This document shows positions 25,375 through 33,738 of a stretch of DNA of 64,000 nt, in pieces. Origin of the DNA: Celeribacter marinus (GTDB lineage Bacteria; Pseudomonadota; Alphaproteobacteria; Rhodobacterales; Rhodobacteraceae). Where the stretch lies: positions 2,866,932 to 2,930,931 of the forward strand of contig NZ_CP012023.1 of assembly GCF_001308265.1 (NCBI RefSeq). The letters run 5' to 3'. The position numbers and the translations under genes are program-made. Numbering within the stretch: the stretch's first letter is position 1; every line of letters starts with the position of its first letter. The notes under the pieces are model-generated. The model made no database searches. It saw only the letters and a list, made by a program, of their open reading frames with translations, and had not been told where the DNA came from.

Positions 25375-25625
25375 TCAGATTTCGCTTCCATTGTTCTGAA
25401 CATTTATTCTATTTAGGTCCTGTCTTTAAGCTGTAATCGCATACCGACGAAAAGTAAGATCAGTAATTGATGTGGTCTGTTCAAACGCAGTGTTTAGGGT
25501 TACTGTGTTGAACATAGTAGTTGTCGCCAACAAGCGCAGCTTACGCTCATAGCACAGTTTATCGCACACCACATTTTTGTCTCTATTTACTGTTTATTTT
25601 CAATAGCTTGCTGTAAGCGCAAGTC
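25375..25625. other. Gene-free stretch beside the second attachment site
   Basis: No gene. It carries CAAACGC-A-GTGTTTA (25482-25496), which differs from the iteron palindrome of the first element at two positions, and a TACTGTGTTG half-site after it. It probably contains the promoter of the split sensor gene (minus strand). Confidence 0.45.
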
Positions 25626-25670
25626 TTGAAAATCCTCGTGTCGGTGGTTCGATTCCGCCCCTGGGCACCA
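25626..25670 (+). repeat. tRNA-Phe 3' end, putative attachment site 2
   Basis: Identical over 45 bp to 20023-20067 and in the same orientation. The upstream bases again do not complete an anticodon stem. The pair brackets about 5.6 kb that holds the small winged-helix gene and the split sensor gene. The complement strand gives the well-known false protein phrase GAQGRNRTTDTRIF, so the open frame there is not a gene. Confidence 0.85.
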
Positions 25671-25820
25671 TTTAAACAAAATAAAATCAATGTCTTGGAG
25701 AATTTTAGCCTCGCTGTGCGTCGGTCGAATTTGGGCCGGGGTATCGTTGGGGTATCAAATCGCGAGCTTCCTTGAACAAGCTGCGAAAACACCCAGCCGT
25801 TGAAACGATGCAAGAAGTGT
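25671..25820. other. Short gap after attachment site 2
   Basis: No supported gene. It separates the tRNA-derived repeat from the end of the GmrSD remnant. Confidence 0.4.
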
Positions 25821-26130
25821 TCATTCGACATCGTCCAATCCAACCCAACGCGCGACGGCAAGATCGGCTAACCGTTCGCCACGTTCGCGGATTTCTTCTT
25901 CCGTCCACTGACTCTTGCTGCTGAACCACTTGTTTAAGAATAATCCCGTATGCTCCGCAAACTTGGCTTTCTTCTCAACAAAGCTCTTGTTGCCGGACGA
26001 AATGTTAAGCCCACCAGTCAATAGCGTCAGGTTGCCCAAAGTATGTAGTGTAGCGTTTCTCGCAATTGCTTTTCCATCTTCGTCCGACGGTTGACCCGTA
26101 GAACCATCCTCGTATGGCCAGTCATCACCC
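25821..26130 (-). pseudogene. C-terminal remnant of a GmrSD-type restriction enzyme
   Basis: About 103 codons, open to the IS3 end at 26131. ATLHTLGNLTLLTGGLN and the closing WTEEEIRERGERLADLAVARW are typical of the DUF1524 (GmrD-like nuclease) end of DUF262/DUF1524 proteins, which are modification-dependent restriction or other defence enzymes. The catalytic His region upstream and the DUF262 part are lost. The IS3 insertion removed them and no matching N-terminal part appears on the other side. Non-functional as it stands. Confidence 0.78.
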
Positions 26131-26148
26131 TGAATAGCCCCTAGTTTG

Positions 26149-27024
26149 TTAGACGCCTTGCAGCTTCCGTTGTTGCTGTTTTTCAAAGTCTGCTGGTGAC
26201 AACATCCCATTCCTAGCGTGCTTGCGCTTCGGATTATAGAACATCTCGATATAGTCGAACACGTCAGATCTTGCGTCTTCTCTGGTTTTGTATGTCCTGC
26301 GACGGATGCGTTCGCGTTTGAGCAAGTTGAAGAAGCTCTCGGCCACCGCATTATCATGGCAATTTCCGCGTCGGCTCATGCTGTGTTCCAGATTGTGGTG
26401 TTTGAGAAACGACGCCCAATCAATGCTTGTGAACTGTGAACCTTGGTCAGAATGCACCAAGACTTTGCTCGTTGGTTTGCGTCGCCAAACAGCCATGAGC
26501 AACGCCTGCAACACGAGGTCTGTTGGTTGGCGGTTTTGCATCGACCATCCCACAATACGCCGCGAAAACAGGTCGATCACAACGGCCAGATACGAGAACC
26601 CTTCATGTGTTTTGATGTAGGTGATGTCTGTCACCCAAACGTTGTTGGGGGCCGCGACATCGAATTGGCGGTCTAGCGTGTTATCCACGACGACTGATGG
26701 CTTGCCACCGTACTTACCAGGGCGGCGTTTGTATCCGATTTGCGCGTATATTCCAGCTAACCTGGCCAGTCGGGCCACACGATTTGGACAACAGGTCTCA
26801 CCCAGATCGCAGAGATCATCGTGCAGTTTACGGTAGCCATAAATGTTACCGCTTTCTTCCCAAGCTTCTTTGAGCAGCTTTGTCTGGCGTTCGTCTTCCT
26901 GCGCACGAAGACTTAACGGATTCTTAACCCATGCATAAAAACCGCTCGGATGCAGGCGCAAGCAACGGCACATGGCGCGAACCGAAAAGATCGGTCGATG
27001 CTTTGCCATAAACGCGTACCTCAC
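26149..27024 (-). CDS. IS3-family transposase OrfB
   Basis: A 291-residue DDE integrase-core protein. NNVWVTDITYIKTHEGFSYL gives the first Asp, LVHSDQGSQFTS the second and RRGNCHDNAVAESFFNLLKRE the Glu. In nature it is made as an OrfAB fusion by a -1 frameshift at A AAA AAG (27055-27060, minus strand CTAAAAAAGG) in the end of orfA. Intact. Confidence 0.93.
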   Translation of the reverse strand: MRYAFMAKHRPIFSVRAMCRCLRLHPSGFYAWVKNPLSLRAQEDERQTKLLKEAWEESGNIYGYRKLHDDLCDLGETCCPNRVARLARLAGIYAQIGYKRRPGKYGGKPSVVVDNTLDRQFDVAAPNNVWVTDITYIKTHEGFSYLAVVIDLFSRRIVGWSMQNRQPTDLVLQALLMAVWRRKPTSKVLVHSDQGSQFTSIDWASFLKHHNLEHSMSRRGNCHDNAVAESFFNLLKRERIRRRTYKTREDARSDVFDYIEMFYNPKRKHARNGMLSPADFEKQQQRKLQGV

Positions 27025-27299
27025 TTTGCATCCCTGGCGAAGTACGCGGTGGCCTTTTTTAGGATATCGCGCTCCTCAGAAACGCGGGCCAGTTCCTTCT
27101 TCAAGCGCCTGATCTCTGCGGCCTGTTCTGTGGTCTCGAGGATTTGTTTGCGCGGTTGCGAAAACTGCGCCTTCCATGTGTAAAGTGACTTGGTGCTGAT
27201 CCCCAATCGCTCTGAGACCTCCACAACTGAATAACCCCGATCCACTACTTGTGCGACCGCGTCACGCTTGAACTCATCTGTAAATCTAATCCCTGACAT
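27021..27299 (-). CDS. IS3-family OrfA
   Basis: A 92-residue DNA-binding protein with helix-turn-helix YSVVEVSERLGISTKSLYTWK and a leucine-zipper-like tail (ETTEQAAEIRRLKKELARV). The ATG at 27299 has GGAGACAGCG upstream. The slippery A6G lies near its end, at the ILKKAT codons. Intact. Confidence 0.92.
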   Translation of the reverse strand: MSGIRFTDEFKRDAVAQVVDRGYSVVEVSERLGISTKSLYTWKAQFSQPRKQILETTEQAAEIRRLKKELARVSEERDILKKATAYFARDAK

Positions 27300-27359
27300 C
27301 GCTGTCTCCTTGCTTCCAAAATTACCAAGCAAGGCGTCTACAAATCTAGGGGCTATTCA

Positions 27360-27677
27360 CTCATCGAATTTTCAAAACAGACGCCCAAAGATCAATCGGA
27401 GCAGGAGTTCGTCGACAGCTTGAAGCAGGTCATCGATCTTGGTGAGATTGAAAACCTATCCCAATCAGAACGTGATGAGCTGTTTGACGCGGTTCAATAT
27501 CTCACAGATCTTGTGCTTTTTGTGCGGGAAACCAAAGGAGAATTGACGTCCCACGAAGGTGCGCCAATGATCGAATATACTGGGCCGTTTATTCCGAACG
27601 CCCTAACGCGACCTGACGGGGTTCCACTCGATTTGTCGATATTGAAGAACTTCGGTGTTGGTGTGGCTGATAGGTAA
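27360..27677 (+). pseudogene. 5'-truncated gene of unknown function
   Basis: The frame is open from the IS3 end through 27677 and encodes about 105 residues, ending NFGVGVADR. The 3' end is intact, but the start was cut away by the IS. An internal TTG at 27420 could start a shorter protein. FVDSLKQVIDLGEIENLSQSERDEL suggests a helical region. No family is recognised. Confidence 0.55.
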
Positions 27678-27700
27678 TTTGGATCAGAGTAAACCCGACC

Positions 27701-28801
27701 TCAGTTCAATATCGGCTTGCAGACCAACGTCTGAGCGCGGTCAAGCGTTCGGCTGACTGTGCGCAAGCTCAGACCAGAATTCTTGATCGCCAGACAATCT
27801 AAGACGTCCATCAAGGCGGCTATCGCCGGGTCTGGCAAACAACGGCGCGCGCCCTCAGTCTGAGCGAAATGCCTCAGTTGATCTGTCGTCAGATCCGCCA
27901 GGTCTAGGACCAAACAGCGGCTTTGCACCGGCTCAGGCAACCCTCGGCGGCTGTTGGCGGTCATGACCCAATTCACCCAAGACATATCGCATTTGATCTG
28001 GAAGAACGGGCACTCCCATGTGGCAGCGGTCATCCGCTCTAGCAGTGGAAGCAGCGCGTCGGTCAGCGAGTGACGTGTGCCCCTGCTTGAATGGATGTCA
28101 CCAGACTTTTCAACCTCATCGACGATCACCAGAGGACCGCCATGGCGCTCTTTCAAAACGGTCTGCATGAGTTTGCCTGGCGTCGCACTGGACCAGCCTC
28201 GCTGAGAGCCGACGATTGCAAAGGTGGCGGGTTCGCCCGTCGCGTCGATCATGGTCGTCGGCACCGAAAGGTAATGCGCAAGGCGGCGCGCCCAGAAGCT
28301 CTTACCGATCCCGGGCGAGCCGACTAAAACAAGAGGACTAAACCTAAGCCCCGGCAGCCCCTCCCGCGCCGATGCGCGCAACCCGTGCCAGACCGCCTCG
28401 GTCGCAGGCGCCATCCAAGGCATCTCCGCATGCAGGGCCACCGCGATCTCATCGGCCTCGAGTTCTGTTGCGATGCGCGCGACTGGCAAGCCCCCCTTGA
28501 TTGGGGTTAGGCGGACACGGTTTTCTTCGGCCAAATGATACATGCCGGTAGAGGAATGCAGCCGCTCAAGATATCGAACCGAACGGATTTTGATCCGACG
28601 CATGTCGGCATCATTGACGATGTCATAAGAATACACCCTATCTTCATCCGCCATGCGACCTGCTTCTATCGCGATACGCTGCGCCCGCTCGCGCGTGGCC
28701 TTCAGAAAGGTCTTCAACCGCGCCTCCACATCCCGCAGCTTGGGCAGGTCGTCGTAGAAGGTTAGATCGTGAAACGGAATCTTGGATTGAGATTGGGTCA
28801 T
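27701..28801 (-). CDS. Lon-like AAA+ ATPase without a protease domain
   Basis: A 366-residue protein. The AAA+ core is in the C-terminal two-thirds: Walker A GSPGIGKS, Walker B LVIVDEVEKSG, and a sensor stretch WVNWVMTANSRRGLPEPVQSR that resembles Lon. The N-terminal part has a charged helical segment (about residues 20-50). The Ser/Lys catalytic dyad of Lon is absent, so it could be a chaperone or regulator. The gene lies alone, with a perfect 14-bp palindrome 81 bp upstream of its ATG. The same kind of protein occurs in other Rhodobacteraceae, but its role is unknown to me. Confidence 0.8.
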   Translation of the reverse strand: MTQSQSKIPFHDLTFYDDLPKLRDVEARLKTFLKATRERAQRIAIEAGRMADEDRVYSYDIVNDADMRRIKIRSVRYLERLHSSTGMYHLAEENRVRLTPIKGGLPVARIATELEADEIAVALHAEMPWMAPATEAVWHGLRASAREGLPGLRFSPLVLVGSPGIGKSFWARRLAHYLSVPTTMIDATGEPATFAIVGSQRGWSSATPGKLMQTVLKERHGGPLVIVDEVEKSGDIHSSRGTRHSLTDALLPLLERMTAATWECPFFQIKCDMSWVNWVMTANSRRGLPEPVQSRCLVLDLADLTTDQLRHFAQTEGARRCLPDPAIAALMDVLDCLAIKNSGLSLRTVSRTLDRAQTLVCKPILN

Positions 28802-28881
28802 GTCGGAGTCCTTTCATAGCACAGGGAATGCTCTGCGCTGCTGCCCGACGGATAGTGACCGCTGGGCTTGTGAGATATGAA

Positions 28882-28895
28882 AGGTTCCGGAACCT
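28882..28895. promoter_or_regulatory. 14-bp palindrome upstream of the Lon-like gene
   Basis: AGGTTCCGGAACCT is a perfect inverted repeat 81 bp before the ATG, in the expected promoter region of the minus-strand gene. GGAACA and GGGAACA half-repeats follow. A plausible operator for a dimeric regulator; the protein is unknown. Confidence 0.5.
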
Positions 28896-28962
28896 GCGGA
28901 ACACTTAGGGAACATTATTGATACTGGTCAATGGGGCCGACAAGGAACCCTACCGCAAATGC

Positions 28963-28991
28963 AAATGGCCGCCCTATTCAGGCGGCCATTT
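28963..28991 (-). terminator. Hairpin after nrdJ
   Basis: AAATGGCCGCC and GGCGGCCATTT pair perfectly over 11 bp with a 7-nt loop, 128 bp after the nrdJ stop. Read on the minus strand it is followed by GCATTTGCGG, so the T-tract is poor. A terminator or an mRNA-end stabiliser for nrdJ is the best reading. Confidence 0.55.
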
Positions 28992-29118
28992 CAAAAGTCA
29001 ACAATATCAATAACTTGGGGAATCGTGGCATTTTTAGCCCCACCTAATGGCAGTCTTTTTTGCCATAGTGGCTCTCAATTGCCTGTCCTTTCAACAAAAA
29101 CTTCAACTCACGCGTTTT

Positions 29119-31386
29119 TCACCCGCACTTCGAATGGCCGCACGATCCGCAGGTCATGCATCCTTCGACCATGCGTAAATCGTATTGACCACACGACGGG
29201 CAGGCTTTGCCGCGTGGTTTGTCGCCCATGGAGACCACCTGCGCTTGTGGGTCGGTTTTGAGCCCCATGCCCTCCCCCGCGATGAAGCCGGTCTCGATCA
29301 GATGACGCTCGATCACGCCGCCGATCGCCGCCAAAATGGAGGGTATATATTTTCCCTGCATCCATGCACCGCCGCGTGGATCGAAAACCGCTTTGAGTTC
29401 TTCGACCACAAACGACACATCGCCACCACGGCGGAACACGGCGGAAATCATCCGTGTGAGCGCCACGGTCCACGCAAAATGCTCCATGTTCTTGGAGTTG
29501 ATGAAAATCTCGAACGGGCGGCGATGGCCACCGTGCACGGTGTCATTGATTGTGATGTAGATCGCATGTTCGCTGTCGGGCCATTTGACTTTATACGTGG
29601 CCCCTTCAAGGGTTTGTGGGCGATCAAGCGGTTCGGAGAGATAGACCACATCCGCACCCTCGTCTGTGTCGGGCGTATCCTCGGAGGCTTCCGAGACGGT
29701 CAAAACCGACCCGGTCACATCGTTGGGACGGTATGTCGTGCAGCCCTTACAGCCTGTGTCCCACGCCGCCATGTAGACCTCTTTGAAGTCATCGAAACTG
29801 ATATCGACGGGGCAGTTGATGGTTTTGGAGATCGAACTATCGACCCATTTTTGCGCCGCCGCCTGCATGCGAACGTGATCGAGCGGGGCAAGCGTTTGGG
29901 CGTTGACGAAATGATCGGGTAGGACCGCGTCGGCGCCGAATTTGTCGCGGTATAGCTTGACGGCATAGTCCACCACTTCCTCTTCGGTGCGGGTGCCGTC
30001 CTTTTGCAAAACCTTGCGAGTATAGGCGTAGGCGAATACCGGCTCGATCCCCGACGACACATTGCCCGCGTACAGGGAAATGGTGCCCGTAGGCGCAATA
30101 GAAGTCAGCAACGCATTGCGAATGCCGTGGGTTGCAATGGCATCACGCACGTCTTGGTCCATTGCTTCGAGTGAACCGGACGCGAGGTATTTGTCGGCAT
30201 CAAAGAGCGGGAACGCGCCCTTTTCACGGGCCAGTTCGGTCGAGGCCAGATAGGACGCGCGCGCAATCGCCTTGAGCCATGCCTCACAGGTCGCGGCGGC
30301 CTCGTCGGACCCATAACGCTGGCCCACCATCAACAACGCATCGGCAAGACCGGTGACACCCAGACCGATACGGCGCTTTGCCTGCGCCTCGCGGGCCTGT
30401 GCCTCAAGCGGGAAACGCGATGCATCAACCACATTGTCCATCATGCGCACGGCAGTGGCGACCAAATCGGACAACTTTTCAATATCTAGGTGCGCCTCAT
30501 CCTCAAACGGTTGATCTACAAGTCGCGCAAGGTTGATAGAGCCCAGCAAACAGGCGCCATAGGGCGGCAAGGGCTGCTCACCACACGGGTTCGTGGCTGC
30601 AATCGTCTCGCAATACGCGAGGTTGTTCATGGCGTTGATACGGTCGATAAAAATCACACCAGGTTCAGCGTAGTCATACGTCCCCTTCATGATCTTATTC
30701 CACAGATCACGGGCCTGAACCGTGTGATAGACCTTACCGCTAAAGGTCAGCTCCCACGGTCCGTCCGCCTTAACCGCGTCCATGAACGGGTCCGTGATCA
30801 AAACGGACAGGTTGAACATACGCAGGCGTGCGGCGTCTTGTTTGGCGGAAATGAAATCTTCGATGTCGGGATGGTCACACCGCATCGTGGCCATCATCGC
30901 CCCTCGCCGCGACCCCGCGGACATGATCGTGCGGCACATCGAATCCCAGACATCCATGAATGACAACGGGCCAGAGGCGTCTGCGGCGACACCCGACACC
31001 CCCGCTCCTTTGGGGCGGATGGTGGAGAAATCATAGCCGATCCCCCCGCCTTGCTGCATGGTCAAAGCTGCCTCTTTGAGCATGTCGAAAATACCGCCCA
31101 TCGTATCGGGCACGGTGCCCATCACGAAACAGTTGAACAGGGTCACTGAACGCTCGGTCCCCGCGCCCGCCAGAATACGCCCCGCAGGGAGGAATTTGAA
31201 ATCCTCTAGCGCGTGATAGAACTTATCCTCCCACATCGTCGCATCCGCCTCAACCGACGCCAAGGCCCGCGCGACACGTCGCCAGCTATCCTCGACAATC
31301 AGATCAAGCGGCGCACCGCCTGCCTCCTTGAAACGGTATTTCATATCCCAGATTTGTTCAGCGATAGGGGCGGCGAAACGGGTCAT
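29119..31386 (-). CDS. nrdJ: Class II (adenosylcobalamin) ribonucleotide reductase
   Basis: A 755-residue enzyme that makes deoxyribonucleotides from ribonucleotides using B12 and no oxygen-dependent subunit. The core has NPCGEQPLPPYGACLLGSINL with the active-site Cys and Glu, and SIAPTGTISLYAGNVSSGIEP as the sugar-binding loop; FNCFVMGTVPDTM gives the first redox Cys. The C-terminal tail has Cys pairs ending CGSCGHSKCG. The length is normal. It needs cobalamin, which fits the cobU gene at 62279. Nothing beyond the gap to the DUF1489 gene (31387-31515) is available for a promoter. No cobalamin riboswitch is visible there. Confidence 0.95.
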   Translation of the reverse strand: MTRFAAPIAEQIWDMKYRFKEAGGAPLDLIVEDSWRRVARALASVEADATMWEDKFYHALEDFKFLPAGRILAGAGTERSVTLFNCFVMGTVPDTMGGIFDMLKEAALTMQQGGGIGYDFSTIRPKGAGVSGVAADASGPLSFMDVWDSMCRTIMSAGSRRGAMMATMRCDHPDIEDFISAKQDAARLRMFNLSVLITDPFMDAVKADGPWELTFSGKVYHTVQARDLWNKIMKGTYDYAEPGVIFIDRINAMNNLAYCETIAATNPCGEQPLPPYGACLLGSINLARLVDQPFEDEAHLDIEKLSDLVATAVRMMDNVVDASRFPLEAQAREAQAKRRIGLGVTGLADALLMVGQRYGSDEAAATCEAWLKAIARASYLASTELAREKGAFPLFDADKYLASGSLEAMDQDVRDAIATHGIRNALLTSIAPTGTISLYAGNVSSGIEPVFAYAYTRKVLQKDGTRTEEEVVDYAVKLYRDKFGADAVLPDHFVNAQTLAPLDHVRMQAAAQKWVDSSISKTINCPVDISFDDFKEVYMAAWDTGCKGCTTYRPNDVTGSVLTVSEASEDTPDTDEGADVVYLSEPLDRPQTLEGATYKVKWPDSEHAIYITINDTVHGGHRRPFEIFINSKNMEHFAWTVALTRMISAVFRRGGDVSFVVEELKAVFDPRGGAWMQGKYIPSILAAIGGVIERHLIETGFIAGEGMGLKTDPQAQVVSMGDKPRGKACPSCGQYDLRMVEGCMTCGSCGHSKCG

Positions 31387-31515
31387 TGGCAGTGGTCCGA
31401 TCTTTTGGCGTCACGTGTGGATGGGGAGCGGGATGTAGCGCGCTTGTCGCGCAAAGGCAACTTGATCTCAGGCACAATTACCATATCTTACCCCACGAAA
31501 CCTGAGGGGACTATA

Positions 31516-31935
31516 GTGGCAAATCACGTCAATCTGGTAAAACTTTGCGTTGGCGTCGATAGCGTCGAGGACTTAGCCGCACATATCAAGCATCGCGGTG
31601 GGCGCACGACCGCTCATGTGACACGCATGTGGCCCAAACAAGGGGACGCATTGCTCAATGGTGGCTCGCTCTATTGGGTGATCAAGGGCGTCATACAGGC
31701 ACGCCAGCGCATCGTTTCTCTGGAGGAATATCACGGCGGCGATGGTGTGCGCAGATGCGCCATCATGCTCGATGCCGATTTGGTACGCACAACAGGCGCA
31801 CAACGTCGCCCCTTCCAAGGCTGGCGCTACCTCAAGCCTGAGGACGCGCCGAACGATCTGCCCAAAGGGCGGGAAAGCGAAACGAAATTGCCCGCAGACC
31901 TCGCGCAAACCCTTGCCGATATTGGTCTGCTTTAG
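31516..31935 (+). CDS. DUF1489 family protein
   Basis: A 139-residue protein with the family start VNLVKLCVG and the later RRPFQGWRYL. The GTG at 31516 has GAGGGG 5-6 nt upstream; the frame is open further upstream but without a good start. The family is widespread in Rhodobacteraceae and other alphaproteobacteria and has no known function. Its stop is 7 bp from the end of hisG (convergent). Confidence 0.85.
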   Translation: MANHVNLVKLCVGVDSVEDLAAHIKHRGGRTTAHVTRMWPKQGDALLNGGSLYWVIKGVIQARQRIVSLEEYHGGDGVRRCAIMLDADLVRTTGAQRRPFQGWRYLKPEDAPNDLPKGRESETKLPADLAQTLADIGLL

Positions 31936-31942
31936 AGCCGCA

Positions 31943-32641
31943 TCAATCCCCGACTTGCAACATATTCTTGAGCACGGACATCGCGGCGCGATCGGCATCC
32001 GTGCAATGCGCGGTGCGGCTTTTGAACAGTGTGGCTTGTGATTTGTGGACGGGATCACACGCAAGGATTTTGAGGTGGTTGGCCCGAAGGGTCTCGCCCG
32101 TGGATGTAATATCAGCAACGGCTTCGGCCGTCAGGTTTTTCACTGTGCCTTCCGTGGCTCCCTGACTATCGACGAGCTGGTAATCCGCTACGCCGTGCGC
32201 CTTGAGATACTCACGCACGAGGTGGTGATACTTGGTCGCGATCCGTAGGCGATATCCGTGGCGCGCGCGAAAGGCCGCGGCAGCCGCGTCAAGATCGTCA
32301 AGTGTATCAACATCGACCCACGCCTTTGGAACGGCCAAAATAAGGTCGGCATGACCAAACCCCATGCGCGCCAATTCGACCACTTTAGCGTCCCATTGGC
32401 TTAGCTTGTCACGTACCAGATCAGAGCCAGTCACCCCGAGATGAATACGTCCAGCCGCAAGTTCGCGTGGAATTTCAGACGCAGATAGCAAGACAAGCTC
32501 GACACCGTCGACGCCGTCAACCGCGCCCGAATATTCCCGTTCCGCACCCGTTTGGCGCAGCGTAATCCCGTGATTTGCAAACCACTCAAACGTCTTGTCC
32601 ATCAATCGCCCTTTGGAGGGCACACCCAGTTTAATGGTCAT
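31943..32641 (-). CDS. hisG: ATP phosphoribosyltransferase, short form
   Basis: The first enzyme of histidine synthesis, joining ATP and PRPP. A 232-residue short-form protein (no C-terminal regulatory domain), so it needs HisZ. The start LGVPSKGRLMD and the PRPP loop ADITSTGETLRAN are visible. The start overlaps the hisZ stop by 4 bp (ATGA), so the products are coupled. Confidence 0.95.
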   Translation of the reverse strand: MTIKLGVPSKGRLMDKTFEWFANHGITLRQTGAEREYSGAVDGVDGVELVLLSASEIPRELAAGRIHLGVTGSDLVRDKLSQWDAKVVELARMGFGHADLILAVPKAWVDVDTLDDLDAAAAAFRARHGYRLRIATKYHHLVREYLKAHGVADYQLVDSQGATEGTVKNLTAEAVADITSTGETLRANHLKILACDPVHKSQATLFKSRTAHCTDADRAAMSVLKNMLQVGD

Positions 32642-33738
32642 TGCGCATCTCCCTTTAGGGCGAGCATCAAGTCAGGTCGTATGACGCCGCCGACCGCAGG
32701 CACGCCAGTGCCCTGCCCCAAAACCGCCGTTAGCGCGTCATAGCGTCCACCGGTGGCTACAGGCGGCAAATCGGGGCGCGCCTCGGCATAAAACCCGAAC
32801 ACGAACCCGTCATAATATTCCATAGATGTGCGCCCGTAGGAGGCCTCGAACATCAAGTTCTCCACATCGACCCCACGCTTTTCCATTGCCGCGGAGCGAC
32901 GATCAAGGCGCGTCACCGCCTGCGCGATCGACGGCATATCCACGGCGATATCGCGCAGCGCCGACAGCACATTTGGCACGGTTTCCTTGAGTGAGAGAAT
33001 ATCGTCGATCAAGTCGACTTCGGCCGCTGAAATAGGCGGCTCGGCCGCGTCCTCTGCCAGTGCCTGAACGCGGGCGTCGATTTCTGTCTGCGTGCGCACC
33101 CCGATAAAGGGGGCCGCCTCATCAGCGAGGTTCGCCTGTACGCGGGCCAAATTGGCAGCGCGCAAATCGTTACCAGCATCGGAAAACCGCGTTAGCAAGG
33201 CACGAAACCTACGCGGACGCCAAATGTGACGAAGCAATGCACCTCGGCGGCGCTCGGTTGTGTTCAGCCCGCGCACCGCATCCACGAGAATACCAATATC
33301 ACCCGTGGCGGCGCGAAGATCATAGCCGGCCAATAGGTCAGAAAACTGTCCGAACACATCTGCATCGGCCTCGGCAAGGTTCGCCTCGCCAAACACCTCA
33401 TACCCTACCTGAAAATACTCGTTGCTGCGCTCAGGATGGTCATCTTGTTTGCGGAACACCTCGCCAAAATACGTATAGCTCGCGGGGCGCTCATCACCGG
33501 CCATATGCGCTTTGGCAACGGGAACAGTGAAATCGGGACGTAGCATCATCTCACCGTGTTCAGGGTCGGATGTCACATAGGCACGCGCACGGATATCTTC
33601 GCCGTACAGGTCCAAAAGCACCTCTGCGGGCAGCAAGATATCGGTGTCAAACCGCGCCGCGCCACCGCTGGCGAACGCATCACATAGGCCTTCTGCCATC
33701 ATCCGTGCACGGGCTTTGTCGGAAACCTGATCGGTCAT
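32638..33738 (-). CDS. hisZ: ATP phosphoribosyltransferase regulatory subunit
   Basis: A 366-residue catalytically inactive relative of histidyl-tRNA synthetase that forms the octamer with short HisG and mediates feedback by histidine. The class II synthetase fold is evident from LRPDFTVPVAKAH and the YTYFGEVFRKQDDHPERSNEYFQ motif 2 region. It overlaps hisS and hisG by 1 bp (TAATG) and 4 bp, respectively. Confidence 0.93.
   Translation of the reverse strand: MTDQVSDKARARMMAEGLCDAFASGGAARFDTDILLPAEVLLDLYGEDIRARAYVTSDPEHGEMMLRPDFTVPVAKAHMAGDERPASYTYFGEVFRKQDDHPERSNEYFQVGYEVFGEANLAEADADVFGQFSDLLAGYDLRAATGDIGILVDAVRGLNTTERRRGALLRHIWRPRRFRALLTRFSDAGNDLRAANLARVQANLADEAAPFIGVRTQTEIDARVQALAEDAAEPPISAAEVDLIDDILSLKETVPNVLSALRDIAVDMPSIAQAVTRLDRRSAAMEKRGVDVENLMFEASYGRTSMEYYDGFVFGFYAEARPDLPPVATGGRYDALTAVLGQGTGVPAVGGVIRPDLMLALKGDAQ

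Larger units (their letters stand above)
26131..27359 (-). mobile_element. Intact IS3-family element, 1229 bp
   Basis: Terminal inverted repeats begin TGAATAGCCCCTAG at 26131 and, read on the minus strand, the same at 27359; they continue with AGACGCCTTGC after a few mismatches. Inside are orfA and orfB on the minus strand. The bases beside the two ends (ACCC and CTCA) do not give a clear 3-4 bp target duplication. So the two flanks may come from a deletion or recombination between IS copies. Confidence 0.9.
28802..29118. other. Intergenic region with a palindrome and a strong hairpin
   Basis: The region between the start of the Lon-like gene and the end of nrdJ. It holds the operator-like palindrome (28882-28895) and the 11-bp-stem hairpin (28963-28991). 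No gene is supported. Confidence 0.6.

Noticed and set aside
25583..25861. Minus-strand frame containing GAQGRNRTTDTRIF
   Set aside because: This phrase is the translation of the antisense strand of a tRNA 3' end and is a well-known false annotation; the tRNA-Phe fragment at 25626-25670 explains it.
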